Assembly (NCBI GenBank): GCA_030524175.1
Contig: JAUNHC010000002.1
Span: 124,001-188,000 of the forward strand
DNA: 64,000 bases
Direction: 5' to 3'
From: Eubacteriales bacterium
GTDB lineage: Bacteria > Bacillota > Clostridia > Lachnospirales > Lachnospiraceae
A program made the translations under genes and the position numbers. The notes below the pieces were generated by a model. That model was not told where the DNA came from. It made no database searches and saw only the letters and a list, made by a program, of their open reading frames with translations. Below are positions 42,143 through 50,616 of this stretch, piece after piece (positions within the stretch are counted from its first letter, which is position 1; every line of letters starts with the position of its first letter).

Positions 42143-43474
42143 ATGGAATTTATGGATGGAACATGGAAAAAGGAAATTTTAAGCTGGGATATGCTGATGG
42201 ATGACAGGAGTCTGGATCAGGAGGCTGGTGTGGAGGGTATCATCCACAGTATACGTAACATGGGTGATGTGGTCTTTGTCATTCTCAGGAAACGGGAAGG
42301 GCTGTTTCAGACTGTCTGTGAAAATGCCCGGACAAATGTTTCCGTAAATGAATGGAAAGAAGGGATGGCTGTGTGTATGAAGGGGATTCTCAGCAGTGAG
42401 CAAAGGGCGCCTCACGGCAGAGAACTGCATGTCACCCATATTGAGATTCTTTCATCCCCGGCAGCGCCTTTGCCTATGGCCATTGACAAATGGAAGCTGG
42501 ACACATCCCTGGAGGCAAAGCTTAATTACCGTCCCATTTCTCTCCGTAATATTCAGGAACGCTCAAAATTTAAAATCCAGGAGGCACTGGTGCGGTCATT
42601 CCGTGATTATCTCTATGGACAGGGATTTACGGAGATACATACTCCCAAAGTAGGGGCGCGCGGCGCTGAAGGAGGTGCGAACCTGTTTAAGTTAAGCTAT
42701 TTCCACAAGCCGGCTGTTTTGGCTCAAAGCCCGCAGTTTTATAAGCAGATGATGGTGGGAGTATTTGACAGGGTTTTTGAGACAGGCCCTGTATTTAGGG
42801 CCGAGAAGCATAATACAAAGCGTCATTTGAACGAATATACAAGCCTGGACTTTGAGATGGGGTTCATTGACAGCTTTGAAGAGATTATGGCAATGGAAAC
42901 AGGGTTCCTACAATATGCTATGGAGCTTCTGAGAAAGGACTACCAAAAGGAATTGTCCATTTTGAAAATCCAGCTTCCTGATGTGGGGAAAATTCCTACA
43001 GTACGCTTTGACACTGCGAAAAAACTTGCAGCAGAAAAGTATGGGAGAAAAATCCGTAATCCTTATGATCTGGAGCCGGAGGAGGAAGCTTTGATCGGAC
43101 AGTATTTTAAAGAGGAACATCAGGCGGATTTTGTATTTGTCACTCATTATCCCTCTAAAAAAAGACCTTTCTATGCCATGGACGACCCGGAGGATGAAAG
43201 ATATACCTTAAGCTTTGATCTTCTTTTCCATGGTCTGGAGGTGACAACAGGAGGACAGCGTATCCACGATTACTCCAAGCTCACAGAAAAAATGGAGAAG
43301 CGGGGAATGACTCGGGAGGGAATGGAGCAGTATCTTGATACTTTCAAGCATGGAATGCCGCCTCACGGAGGTTTGGGAATCGGCCTTGAGCGTCTGACTA
43401 TGCAGCTTCTGGGGGAAGACAATGTAAGGGAGGTTTGTCTCTTCCCGAGAGATATGACACGTCTGGAACCGTGA
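42143..43474 (+). CDS. aspS: aspartyl-tRNA synthetase, nondiscriminating archaeal type
   Basis: 443-residue class II synthetase of the AspRS2 type, shorter than bacterial AspRS. OB-fold anticodon domain at residues about 20-110; catalytic domain with FTEIHTPKVGARGAEGGANLF (split as FTEIHTPKV and GAEGGANLF), SPQFYKQMMVG (about 198), VFRAEKHNTKRHLNEYTSLDFEM (motif 2 region) and GGLGIGLERLTMQLL (motif 3). It should charge both tRNA-Asp and tRNA-Asn with aspartate; the adjacent gatC-gatA-gatB genes then amidate Asp-tRNA-Asn. The start at 42143 follows GGAGG; the ATG at 42128 precedes it. Confidence 0.88.
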   Translation: MEFMDGTWKKEILSWDMLMDDRSLDQEAGVEGIIHSIRNMGDVVFVILRKREGLFQTVCENARTNVSVNEWKEGMAVCMKGILSSEQRAPHGRELHVTHIEILSSPAAPLPMAIDKWKLDTSLEAKLNYRPISLRNIQERSKFKIQEALVRSFRDYLYGQGFTEIHTPKVGARGAEGGANLFKLSYFHKPAVLAQSPQFYKQMMVGVFDRVFETGPVFRAEKHNTKRHLNEYTSLDFEMGFIDSFEEIMAMETGFLQYAMELLRKDYQKELSILKIQLPDVGKIPTVRFDTAKKLAAEKYGRKIRNPYDLEPEEEALIGQYFKEEHQADFVFVTHYPSKKRPFYAMDDPEDERYTLSFDLLFHGLEVTTGGQRIHDYSKLTEKMEKRGMTREGMEQYLDTFKHGMPPHGGLGIGLERLTMQLLGEDNVREVCLFPRDMTRLEP

Positions 43475-43501
43475 GTAAAGAATGGCAGGGAGGTCAGGAA
43501 A

Positions 43502-43795
43502 ATGGCAGAAATGATTGATGACAGAACAATGGAAAACATATGTATTCTGGCTAAACTTTCCCTCACCGGGGAAGAAAAGGAAAAAGCAAAAGCAGATATG
43601 CAGAAAATGCTGGATTACGTTAATAAATTAGAGGAACTGGACACAGAAGAGGTAGAGCCTATGGTCCATATTTTTAAGGAAGTAAACGTATTCCGGGAGG
43701 ATGAGGTGACAAACAGTGACAGCAAAGAAGCCATGCTTTTTAATGCGCCGAAAGAAAAAGAGGGACAGTATCAGGTTCCAAAAACAGTAGGATAG
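43502..43795 (+). CDS. gatC: aspartyl/glutamyl-tRNA amidotransferase subunit C
   Basis: 97-residue clamp subunit that holds GatA and GatB together. Typical start IDDRTMENICILAKLSLTGEEKEK and middle MLDYVNKLEELDTEEVEPMVH. First of three gat genes, 27 bases after aspS. Confidence 0.93.
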   Translation: MAEMIDDRTMENICILAKLSLTGEEKEKAKADMQKMLDYVNKLEELDTEEVEPMVHIFKEVNVFREDEVTNSDSKEAMLFNAPKEKEGQYQVPKTVG

Positions 43796-43806
43796 GAGAC
43801 AGGACA

Positions 43807-45279
43807 ATGGAGTTGGAAAAATTAACAGCCCTGGAATTGGGCGTCAAAATCAAACAACGTCAGGTCAGTGTCCTGGATGGTGTGAAAGCAGTATTCGGCC
43901 AGATAGAAAAAAAAGAGGATAAGGTACATGCTTTCCTGGACATTTACAAAAAAGAAGCTTATGCACGTGCAAAGCAGGTGGAAAAAGGGATTTCAGACGG
44001 TACCTACAAGGGGCCTCTGGCAGGTATCCCTATTGCGGTAAAGGATAATATCTGCATTAAGAATAAAAAGACTACCTGTGCTTCGAGAATCCTTGGGGAT
44101 TTCCGGCCTCAGTACCAGGCAGAGGTGATCAACAGGCTGGAGAAGGCAGGTATGATAATCATCGGCAAGACCAATATGGACGAATTTGCCATGGGGAGTA
44201 CCACGGAAACCTCGGCCTATGGAATTACAAGAAATCCTTGGAATCTGTCCCACGTGCCGGGCGGTTCTTCTGGAGGATCATGTGCTGCGGTGGCGGCAGG
44301 GGAAACCTGTCTGGCCCTTGGATCCGATACCGGCGGCTCCATCCGCCAGCCAAGTGCTTTCTGCGGTGTGACAGGCCTGAAACCCACTTACGGCACGGTA
44401 TCCCGCTATGGCCTTGTGGCCTATGCATCGTCTCTGGACCAGATAGGGCCTGTGGGAAGAGATGTGGCGGACTGCGCCGCACTTCTGGAGGTGATAGCAG
44501 GATATGACAGTAAGGACAGCACCTCCGTGAAACGGCGTGACCTGGATTTTTCAAAAGAGATGACAGACAGAATCATGGGAATGAAATTCGGCGTTCCCAA
44601 GGAATATCTGGCAGAAGGATTGAACCCTCAGGTGAAAGGTGCTTTTATGGAGGCATTGAAGCATCTGACGAACATGGGGGCGATCGTAGAATTTTTTTCA
44701 CTGAAAACAGTGGAATACATGATCCCGGCTTATTATATCATTGCCAGTGCCGAGGCCAGTTCCAACCTGGAACGGTTTGACGGGGTGAAATATGGATCCC
44801 GGGCAGAGAATTATGACAGCCTTCACGACATGTATAAGAAAACCAGGACAGAGGGCTTCGGAGAAGAAGTAAAACGGCGTATCATGCTGGGTTCCTTTGT
44901 GTTAAGCTCCGGTTACTATGATGCTTATTACCTGAAAGCCTTGAAGACAAAAGCTCTTATAAAAAGAGAGTTCGACCATGCCTTTGGGAAATATGACGTG
45001 CTTCTTGCCCCTGCGGCACCCTATACAGCGCCGAAAATCGGGGAAAGTCTGAAAGACCCCCTTGCCATGTATCTTGGTGACATTTATACAGTGGCTGTGA
45101 ATCTCTGCGGCCTGCCGGCAGTGTCTGTTCCCTGCGGCATAGACTCGCAAGGGCTGCCCATAGGTATCCAGATGATCGGAGACTGCTTTATGGAAAAGAA
45201 AATCATACGGGCGGCACATGCCTATGAGACAAGCCGCGGCCCATACCCTACACCAGCACAAGGAGGCGGTCTGTCATGA
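43807..45279 (+). CDS. gatA: aspartyl/glutamyl-tRNA amidotransferase subunit A
   Basis: 490-residue amidase that frees ammonia from glutamine for the transamidation. The Ser-cisSer-Lys triad is visible: lysine in AVKDNICIKN (about residue 79), GGSSGGSCAAVAAGE (about 153) and GSDTGGSIRQPSAFCG (about 174-189). VPGGSSGG and GLKPTYGTVSRYG are family blocks. Its end overlaps gatB by four bases. Confidence 0.96.
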   Translation: MELEKLTALELGVKIKQRQVSVLDGVKAVFGQIEKKEDKVHAFLDIYKKEAYARAKQVEKGISDGTYKGPLAGIPIAVKDNICIKNKKTTCASRILGDFRPQYQAEVINRLEKAGMIIIGKTNMDEFAMGSTTETSAYGITRNPWNLSHVPGGSSGGSCAAVAAGETCLALGSDTGGSIRQPSAFCGVTGLKPTYGTVSRYGLVAYASSLDQIGPVGRDVADCAALLEVIAGYDSKDSTSVKRRDLDFSKEMTDRIMGMKFGVPKEYLAEGLNPQVKGAFMEALKHLTNMGAIVEFFSLKTVEYMIPAYYIIASAEASSNLERFDGVKYGSRAENYDSLHDMYKKTRTEGFGEEVKRRIMLGSFVLSSGYYDAYYLKALKTKALIKREFDHAFGKYDVLLAPAAPYTAPKIGESLKDPLAMYLGDIYTVAVNLCGLPAVSVPCGIDSQGLPIGIQMIGDCFMEKKIIRAAHAYETSRGPYPTPAQGGGLS

Positions 45280-46718
45280 AACAATACGAAACGGTCATCG
45301 GTCTGGAAGTCCATGTAGAGCTTTCTACAAAAACGAAAATATTCTGCGGATGCTCCACAGAATTCGGCGGTGCCCCAAACACCCATACCTGTCCTGTTTG
45401 CTCAGGAATGCCTGGCTCTCTTCCTGTTCTTAATAAGAAGGTGGTGGAATTTGCCCTGAAGGCCGGATTGGCCGCAAACTGCCAGATCAACCAGCACTGC
45501 AGGTTTGACAGAAAAAACTATTTTTATCCTGACAATCCTCAGAATTACCAGATTTCCCAGCTTTATCTTCCTATTTGTCATGACGGATGGGTAGAAATTG
45601 ACACACCGGGAGGAAGTAAAAAAATCCGCATTCACGAGATGCACATGGAAGAGGATGCAGGTAAGCTGATACATGATGAGTGGGAGGATTGTTCTCTGGT
45701 AGATTATAACCGAAGCGGTGTGCCTTTGATAGAAATCGTGTCTGAGCCTGATATGAGAAATGCAGAGGAAGTCATTTCCTATCTGGAAAAGCTCCGCTGT
45801 ATGATGCAGTATCTGGGAGTTTCTGATTGTAAACTCCAGGAAGGCTCCATGCGGGCAGATGTAAACCTTTCCGTACGGGAAGAAGGAAGCGGTACATTAG
45901 GAACCAGGACAGAGATGAAAAATCTTAACTCTTTTAAGGCAATTGCAAGAGCCATTGAAGGAGAACGGGAGAGACAGACAGAACTTCTGGAAGAGGGACA
46001 GGCGGTCATCCAGGAGACACGCCGCTGGGACGATAATAAGGAATCTTCCTATGCCATGCGTTCTAAGGAGGATGCCAAGGACTACCGTTATTTTCCTGAT
46101 CCTGATCTGCCGCCTGTGTATATCAGCAATGAATGGATAGAGGAGATAAGAAGCTCGTTACCGGAACTGCGGGAAGAAAAAAAGCAGCGTTACCAGGATA
46201 AACTGGGGCTTTCCCCTTATGATGCAGGTATTCTTACGGAATCCAGACACCTGTCAGAACTTTTTGAGGAGACTGCAAGACTCTGCGGGAATCCGAAAAA
46301 AGCAGCCAACTGGTTTATGGTTGAGGTTCTCCGTCTGATGAAGGATAAGGGCACAGACCCGGAGGAGGTAAACTTCACTCCCAAGCATGTGGCAGACTTG
46401 CTGAAAATGATTGAGAAAAGAACCATTAGCCCTCAGAATGCCAAAAAAGTTTTCCAAAAAATATTTGAAGAGGATTTAGAGCCGGAGAGCTTCATTGAAC
46501 AAGCAGGGTTGAGGATTGTGGAGGATACAGGGCTTCTTACAGAAAAAATCAATGAAATCCTGGACAGAAATCCAGGTCCTCTGGAGGAACTGCTCAATGG
46601 AAAAGATAAGGTTTCCGGCTTTTTTGTGGGACAGATCATGAAGGAGATGAAAGGAAAAGCAGATCCCGCCGGAGTTCGGGAGGCATTGAATAAAGAAGTA
46701 GAGAAACGAAAAAACTAA
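45276..46718 (+). CDS. gatB: aspartyl/glutamyl-tRNA amidotransferase subunit B
   Basis: 480-residue kinase/transferase subunit. It starts YETVIGLEVHVELSTKTKIFCGCS, with a zinc-binding set of cysteines (CGCS, CPVCSGMPG). RKNYFYPDNPQNYQISQ and MEEDAGKL-type blocks of the catalytic cradle follow; the C-terminal tail domain (about 330-480) binds tRNA. As glutamine is the amide donor, this operon is one more glutamine user, but no AAAGGC leader is found before aspS. Confidence 0.96.
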   Translation: MKQYETVIGLEVHVELSTKTKIFCGCSTEFGGAPNTHTCPVCSGMPGSLPVLNKKVVEFALKAGLAANCQINQHCRFDRKNYFYPDNPQNYQISQLYLPICHDGWVEIDTPGGSKKIRIHEMHMEEDAGKLIHDEWEDCSLVDYNRSGVPLIEIVSEPDMRNAEEVISYLEKLRCMMQYLGVSDCKLQEGSMRADVNLSVREEGSGTLGTRTEMKNLNSFKAIARAIEGERERQTELLEEGQAVIQETRRWDDNKESSYAMRSKEDAKDYRYFPDPDLPPVYISNEWIEEIRSSLPELREEKKQRYQDKLGLSPYDAGILTESRHLSELFEETARLCGNPKKAANWFMVEVLRLMKDKGTDPEEVNFTPKHVADLLKMIEKRTISPQNAKKVFQKIFEEDLEPESFIEQAGLRIVEDTGLLTEKINEILDRNPGPLEELLNGKDKVSGFFVGQIMKEMKGKADPAGVREALNKEVEKRKN

Positions 46719-46751
46719 TAGTTATGAATAATGGATGAGGAGGAGTAACCC

Positions 46752-47966
46752 ATGGTTACCGTGAATAAAAATTATATGAAATTACCGGGAAGCTATTTGT
46801 TTTCCACAATTGCAAAAAAAGTAAATGCCTATCAGAAGGCTCATCCTGAGAGCCGTATCATACGTCTTGGCATCGGGGATGTGACCCAGCCCCTGGCTCC
46901 GGCCATCATCGAAGCACTTCATAAGGCTGTGGAGGAAATGGCTCATGCAGAAACCTTCCGGGGCTATGCTCCTGATCTGGGCTATGAATTTCTAAGGAAT
47001 GCCATAGTAAAAAATGATTATAAGGACAGAGGCTGCCGGATAGAGGCTGATGAAATCTTTGTGTCTGACGGGGCAAAAAGTGATTCGGGAAATATACAGG
47101 AGATATTCGGACTGGATAATAAGGTGGCTGTGTGTGACCCGGTGTATCCTGTTTATGCAGATACCAATGTGATGGCTGGACGTACAGGAGATTACAACAG
47201 TGCAAAAGAAAATTTTGACGGCATGATCTATATGGCCTGCCGGGAAGATAACGGGTTCTTGCCGGAATTTCCTGCAGAGGTGCCGGACTTGATCTATCTT
47301 TGTTTCCCAAACAATCCCACAGGCTGTGCCATAACAAAAGATCAGCTTCAGAAGTGGGTGGATTACGCCAATAAAAATGGATCGGTGATCATATATGATG
47401 CTGCCTACGAAGCATACATCTCACAGGAGGATGTGCCCCACAGTATTTATGAATGCGAAGGGGCAAGAACCTGTGCCATAGAGCTTCGCAGTTTCTCTAA
47501 AAATGCCGGGTTTACAGGTGTCCGGTTAGGTTTCACCGTAATCCCCAAGGAGCTTAAGAGAGACGGAGTCTCCCTTCACAGTCTCTGGGCCAGACGTCAT
47601 GGCACGAAATTTAACGGAGCACCCTATATTGTCCAGCGGGCAGGCGAGGCCGTATATTCCCCTGAAGGCAAAACACAGCTCAAGGAGCAGGTTGCCGGAT
47701 ATATGAGAAACGCAAAGGTGATCTATGAAGGACTGAAGGAGGCCGGTTATTCTGTATCAGGAGGTGTCAATGCCCCATATATCTGGCTGAAAACCCCAAA
47801 GGTAATGACTTCCTGGGACTTTTTTGATCATCTTTTGGAGAAAGCCAATGTTGTGGGAACTCCCGGCTCAGGCTTCGGAACTCACGGGGAAGGTTACTTC
47901 CGCCTTACTGCTTTTGGTACTTACGAAAATACAGCAGAGGCAATTGACAGAATCAGAAAATTGTGA
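46752..47966 (+). CDS. dapL: LL-diaminopimelate aminotransferase
   Basis: 404-residue PLP enzyme that converts tetrahydrodipicolinate directly to LL-diaminopimelate with glutamate as donor, the short lysine/peptidoglycan route. Recognisable start NKNYMKLPGSYLFSTIAKKV, then RLGIGDVTQPL, ETFRGYAPDLGYEFLR, VSDGAKSDSGNIQEIF, and the PLP lysine in RSFSKNAGFTGVRLGF (about residue 240). Full length. It lies 33 bases after gatB and may share that operon. Asd, near the start of the window, supplies the pathway. Confidence 0.94.
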   Translation: MVTVNKNYMKLPGSYLFSTIAKKVNAYQKAHPESRIIRLGIGDVTQPLAPAIIEALHKAVEEMAHAETFRGYAPDLGYEFLRNAIVKNDYKDRGCRIEADEIFVSDGAKSDSGNIQEIFGLDNKVAVCDPVYPVYADTNVMAGRTGDYNSAKENFDGMIYMACREDNGFLPEFPAEVPDLIYLCFPNNPTGCAITKDQLQKWVDYANKNGSVIIYDAAYEAYISQEDVPHSIYECEGARTCAIELRSFSKNAGFTGVRLGFTVIPKELKRDGVSLHSLWARRHGTKFNGAPYIVQRAGEAVYSPEGKTQLKEQVAGYMRNAKVIYEGLKEAGYSVSGGVNAPYIWLKTPKVMTSWDFFDHLLEKANVVGTPGSGFGTHGEGYFRLTAFGTYENTAEAIDRIRKL

Positions 47967-48036
47967 AATGATAAAAGAAGTCCGGAGAAGAAACAGAAAT
48001 CTCCGGCAGACGGTTATAAGAATGGGAGGATATAAG

Positions 48037-48363
48037 ATGAATATCAGACGAGTAGAAAACATGTGTGACGGTTACGGTCATGTGATCATCAAGGAAATTC
48101 TGGAGGAAGAGCAGTTAAACGGTAAATGCGGCCTGTACGCAGAGGTTACTCTGGAACCGGGCTGTTCTCTTGGATACCATGAGCATCATGGAGAAAGTGA
48201 AACCTATTATATTATCTCAGGCCAGGGCGAATACAATGATAACGGCACATACCGTCCGGTGCAGGCAGGAGATATCACTTTCACCCCTGACGGAAAAGGC
48301 CACGGCCTTGCAAATACAGGAAATACAGATTTAGTATTTATGGCGCTGATCATCCTGGATTAA
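48037..48363 (+). CDS. small cupin-domain protein
   Basis: 108 residues from the ATG at 48037, with GGGAGG before it. Single cupin barrel: motif 1 GYHEHHGESETYYIISGQGEYN (split as GYHEHHGESETYYI and GQGEYN, residues about 47-65) with the metal-binding His/His/Glu, and motif 2 GDITFTPDGKGHGLANTG with the last histidine. Such small cupins bind metals and sugars or act as isomerases or sensors; no specific role can be given. 70 bases after dapL. Confidence 0.85.
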   Translation: MNIRRVENMCDGYGHVIIKEILEEEQLNGKCGLYAEVTLEPGCSLGYHEHHGESETYYIISGQGEYNDNGTYRPVQAGDITFTPDGKGHGLANTGNTDLVFMALIILD

Positions 48364-48376
48364 TTAAAAATCAATG

Positions 48377-48415
48377 AACCAGAAAGCGGAGGTCTTTGGC
48401 CTCCGCTTTCTGGTT
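48377..48415. terminator. strong hairpin after the cupin gene
   Basis: Perfect 16-bp stem (48377-48392 with 48400-48415) but without a T run on the plus strand; it may protect RNA or stop polymerase inefficiently. Confidence 0.55.
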
Positions 48416-48487
48416 GCTACGGAATAGAAATTGGAGTATAATGGAAAATAATAATTGATAAGCCGCATAGTGAGAAGGAGAAAACAT

Positions 48488-49942
48488 ATGAAAAGAAAAA
48501 TCTGTTTATGCATGGCAGGTCTGCTGGCAGTATCCCTGGCCGGCTGCAGCGGGAGCGGAAGCACTAAGCTTTTGGATCCGAAGAATCCTATTACCTTAAC
48601 GATCTGGCATTACTACAACGGGAATCAGCAGAGTGCCTTTGACAGTCTTGTAGATGAGTTTAATGAGACAGAAGGGAAAGATAAAGGGATATTTATACAG
48701 AGTTACAGTCAGGGTGCAGTGGATTCCCTTGAGGCGGCAGTCATGTCCTCTATCAAGGGGGAGGTGGGTGCAGATGAAGTCCCTGATATATTTTCCTCTT
48801 ATGCGGACACGGCTTATTCCATTGAAGAGATGGGCAAGCTTGCAGACATCACTCAGTATCTTTCTGAGGAGGAACTGGATGAATATGTGGATGCCTACAT
48901 AGAAGAGGGAAGAATCGCCAAGGATGGAAGTCTGAGGATTTTTCCCGTTGCAAAGTCCACAGAGATCATGATGGTAAATAAGACAGACTGGGATGCTTTT
49001 GCCAATGAGACAGGAGTTACCATGGAAGAGCTTGCTACCTTTGAAGGCGTGACGAAAGTGGCACAGCAATACTATGAGTGGACTGACGCCCAGACTCCGG
49101 ATATTCCAAATGACGGGAAGGCTTTCTATGGAAGGGATTCCATGGCTAATTACTTTGTGATAGGCGTCCGGCAGCAGGGAAAAGAGATTTTTCAGGCGGA
49201 CAAGGGCAAGGTCACATTAAATATAGATAAAGAATATATAAGGCGGCTGTGGGATAATTATTATATCCCATATATTAAAGGATACTTTGCGTCCTACGGA
49301 AAATTCCGTTCGGATGACGTGAAGACCGGAGATCTTTTAGCTTTTACAGGGTCGATTACTGCATCCATGTATTTCCCGGACCAGGTGGAGACAGGAACAG
49401 AAAGCTATCCCATTGATTATGCTGTCCTCCCGGCACCTGTTCTGGAAGGGGGAGAACCCTACATGGTCCAGCAGGGAGCTGGTATGGTGGTGAGCAAAAG
49501 TGATGAGGCACACGAGTTTGCCGCTGTCACTTTCCTGAAATGGTTTACTAAGGCAGAGAATAATCTTAAATTTGCATGTTCCTCCGGATATCTGCCTGTT
49601 AAAAAAGAGGCGGTGGATAAAGAGAAGCTTGATCAGGTGATCGCCAAGGATAATCTGGAGATACCGGAAAAGACATATGATTGTCTCACCAGTATACTGG
49701 GAGAAGAAAATCCGGATCTGCTTTATACCACAAAAGCTTTTTCCAGCGGATTTGCGGCAAGAAAAGTGCTGGATTACAATCTTTCCGATAAGGCGGCGGC
49801 AGACAGGGAAGTGATAAAGGAAGCTCTTGATAAGGGCGGCAGTCTGGAAGAGGTGTGTGCTCCCTATTTGACGGAGGAAGCCTTTGACAGTTGGTATGAA
49901 GGATTTAAAGACGCCTTGACAGAAATAATAGAACAAAAATAA
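48488..49942 (+). CDS. extracellular solute-binding lipoprotein
   Basis: 484-residue surface lipoprotein of the family 1 (sugar-type) binding proteins. Signal peptide MKRKICLCMAGLLAVSLAGC with the lipobox LAGC, cysteine about residue 20. ITLTIWHYYNGNQQSAFDSLVDEFN starts the mature domain (split: ITLTIWHYY, FDSLVDEFN). The ATG at 48488 follows GAGAAGGAG. No ABC permease or ATPase is near; instead, 26 bases later, the large sensor kinase begins. The likely role is to present a ligand to that kinase's extracellular domain, a layout seen in related Clostridia; this is inference. Confidence 0.88.
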   Translation: MKRKICLCMAGLLAVSLAGCSGSGSTKLLDPKNPITLTIWHYYNGNQQSAFDSLVDEFNETEGKDKGIFIQSYSQGAVDSLEAAVMSSIKGEVGADEVPDIFSSYADTAYSIEEMGKLADITQYLSEEELDEYVDAYIEEGRIAKDGSLRIFPVAKSTEIMMVNKTDWDAFANETGVTMEELATFEGVTKVAQQYYEWTDAQTPDIPNDGKAFYGRDSMANYFVIGVRQQGKEIFQADKGKVTLNIDKEYIRRLWDNYYIPYIKGYFASYGKFRSDDVKTGDLLAFTGSITASMYFPDQVETGTESYPIDYAVLPAPVLEGGEPYMVQQGAGMVVSKSDEAHEFAAVTFLKWFTKAENNLKFACSSGYLPVKKEAVDKEKLDQVIAKDNLEIPEKTYDCLTSILGEENPDLLYTTKAFSSGFAARKVLDYNLSDKAAADREVIKEALDKGGSLEEVCAPYLTEEAFDSWYEGFKDALTEIIEQK

Positions 49943-49968
49943 CAGAACAGTAAAAGGAACAGGGTATC

Positions 49969-50616
49969 ATGAAAAGAAACCGGAAAAAGACGATATTCAA
50001 ACTGTTTCTCATACCCTTGACAGTTGTAATGCTGATACAGGGCGGAATTTCTTTCAGCACATTGATATTGACAAAAGCGTCAGGCGCACTGAGGGAATAT
50101 TCAGTGGGCATGATGTACAAGACAGTGGAAAACCGCTCTGTGATTCTGCAGAATGATATGGTTCAGCGCTGGACCGCCATCAATGGCAGGACAGACAGCT
50201 TTCAGCAGTCGCTTGAAGAGTTGATGAAGAGAAACAATCTGTCTATAGATGAATTTCTTGCTTCGGAAGAAGCACAGAAGGAATACCTGGAGGATATTAT
50301 CCGTGATTGTGTAGGCATATTGCGGAATAATACCACCACAGGTCTTTTTGTGGTACTTGCAAACGAAGATATCCCATTTAATGACGGATCCTGCAACGGC
50401 TTTTATATAAGAGATGCAGACCCGTCCTCCAATCCCAACGATCTGTCAGATCTGTTGATGGAACGGGGAAACAAGGAACTTTCCAGAAATATAAATATCC
50501 CCCTGGACAGCTATTGGTCCACGGATTTTCACCTGAGCGGCGAAGGTGAACGTATGGAGGATGATTTTTTTATAAACCTTATATTGCAGGTGTTAAGAAC
50601 CCGGATGCACAGGTGA
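49969..50616 (+). CDS. sensor kinase, N-terminal fragment (frameshifted)
   Basis: 215 residues: cytoplasmic basic start, one membrane helix (LFLIPLTVVMLIQGGISFSTLILT, here residues about 11-34), then the first part of a dCache-type extracellular sensor domain. The frame is normal up to EDDFF (about 50571) and then runs into out-of-frame sequence and a stop at 50614. An eighth T in the T7 run at 50565-50571 would join it to the following frame as EDDFFYKPYIAG, the family's usual sequence. So this and 50613-53900 are one gene of about 1310 residues. Confidence 0.8.
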   Translation: MKRNRKKTIFKLFLIPLTVVMLIQGGISFSTLILTKASGALREYSVGMMYKTVENRSVILQNDMVQRWTAINGRTDSFQQSLEELMKRNNLSIDEFLASEEAQKEYLEDIIRDCVGILRNNTTTGLFVVLANEDIPFNDGSCNGFYIRDADPSSNPNDLSDLLMERGNKELSRNINIPLDSYWSTDFHLSGEGERMEDDFFINLILQVLRTRMHR

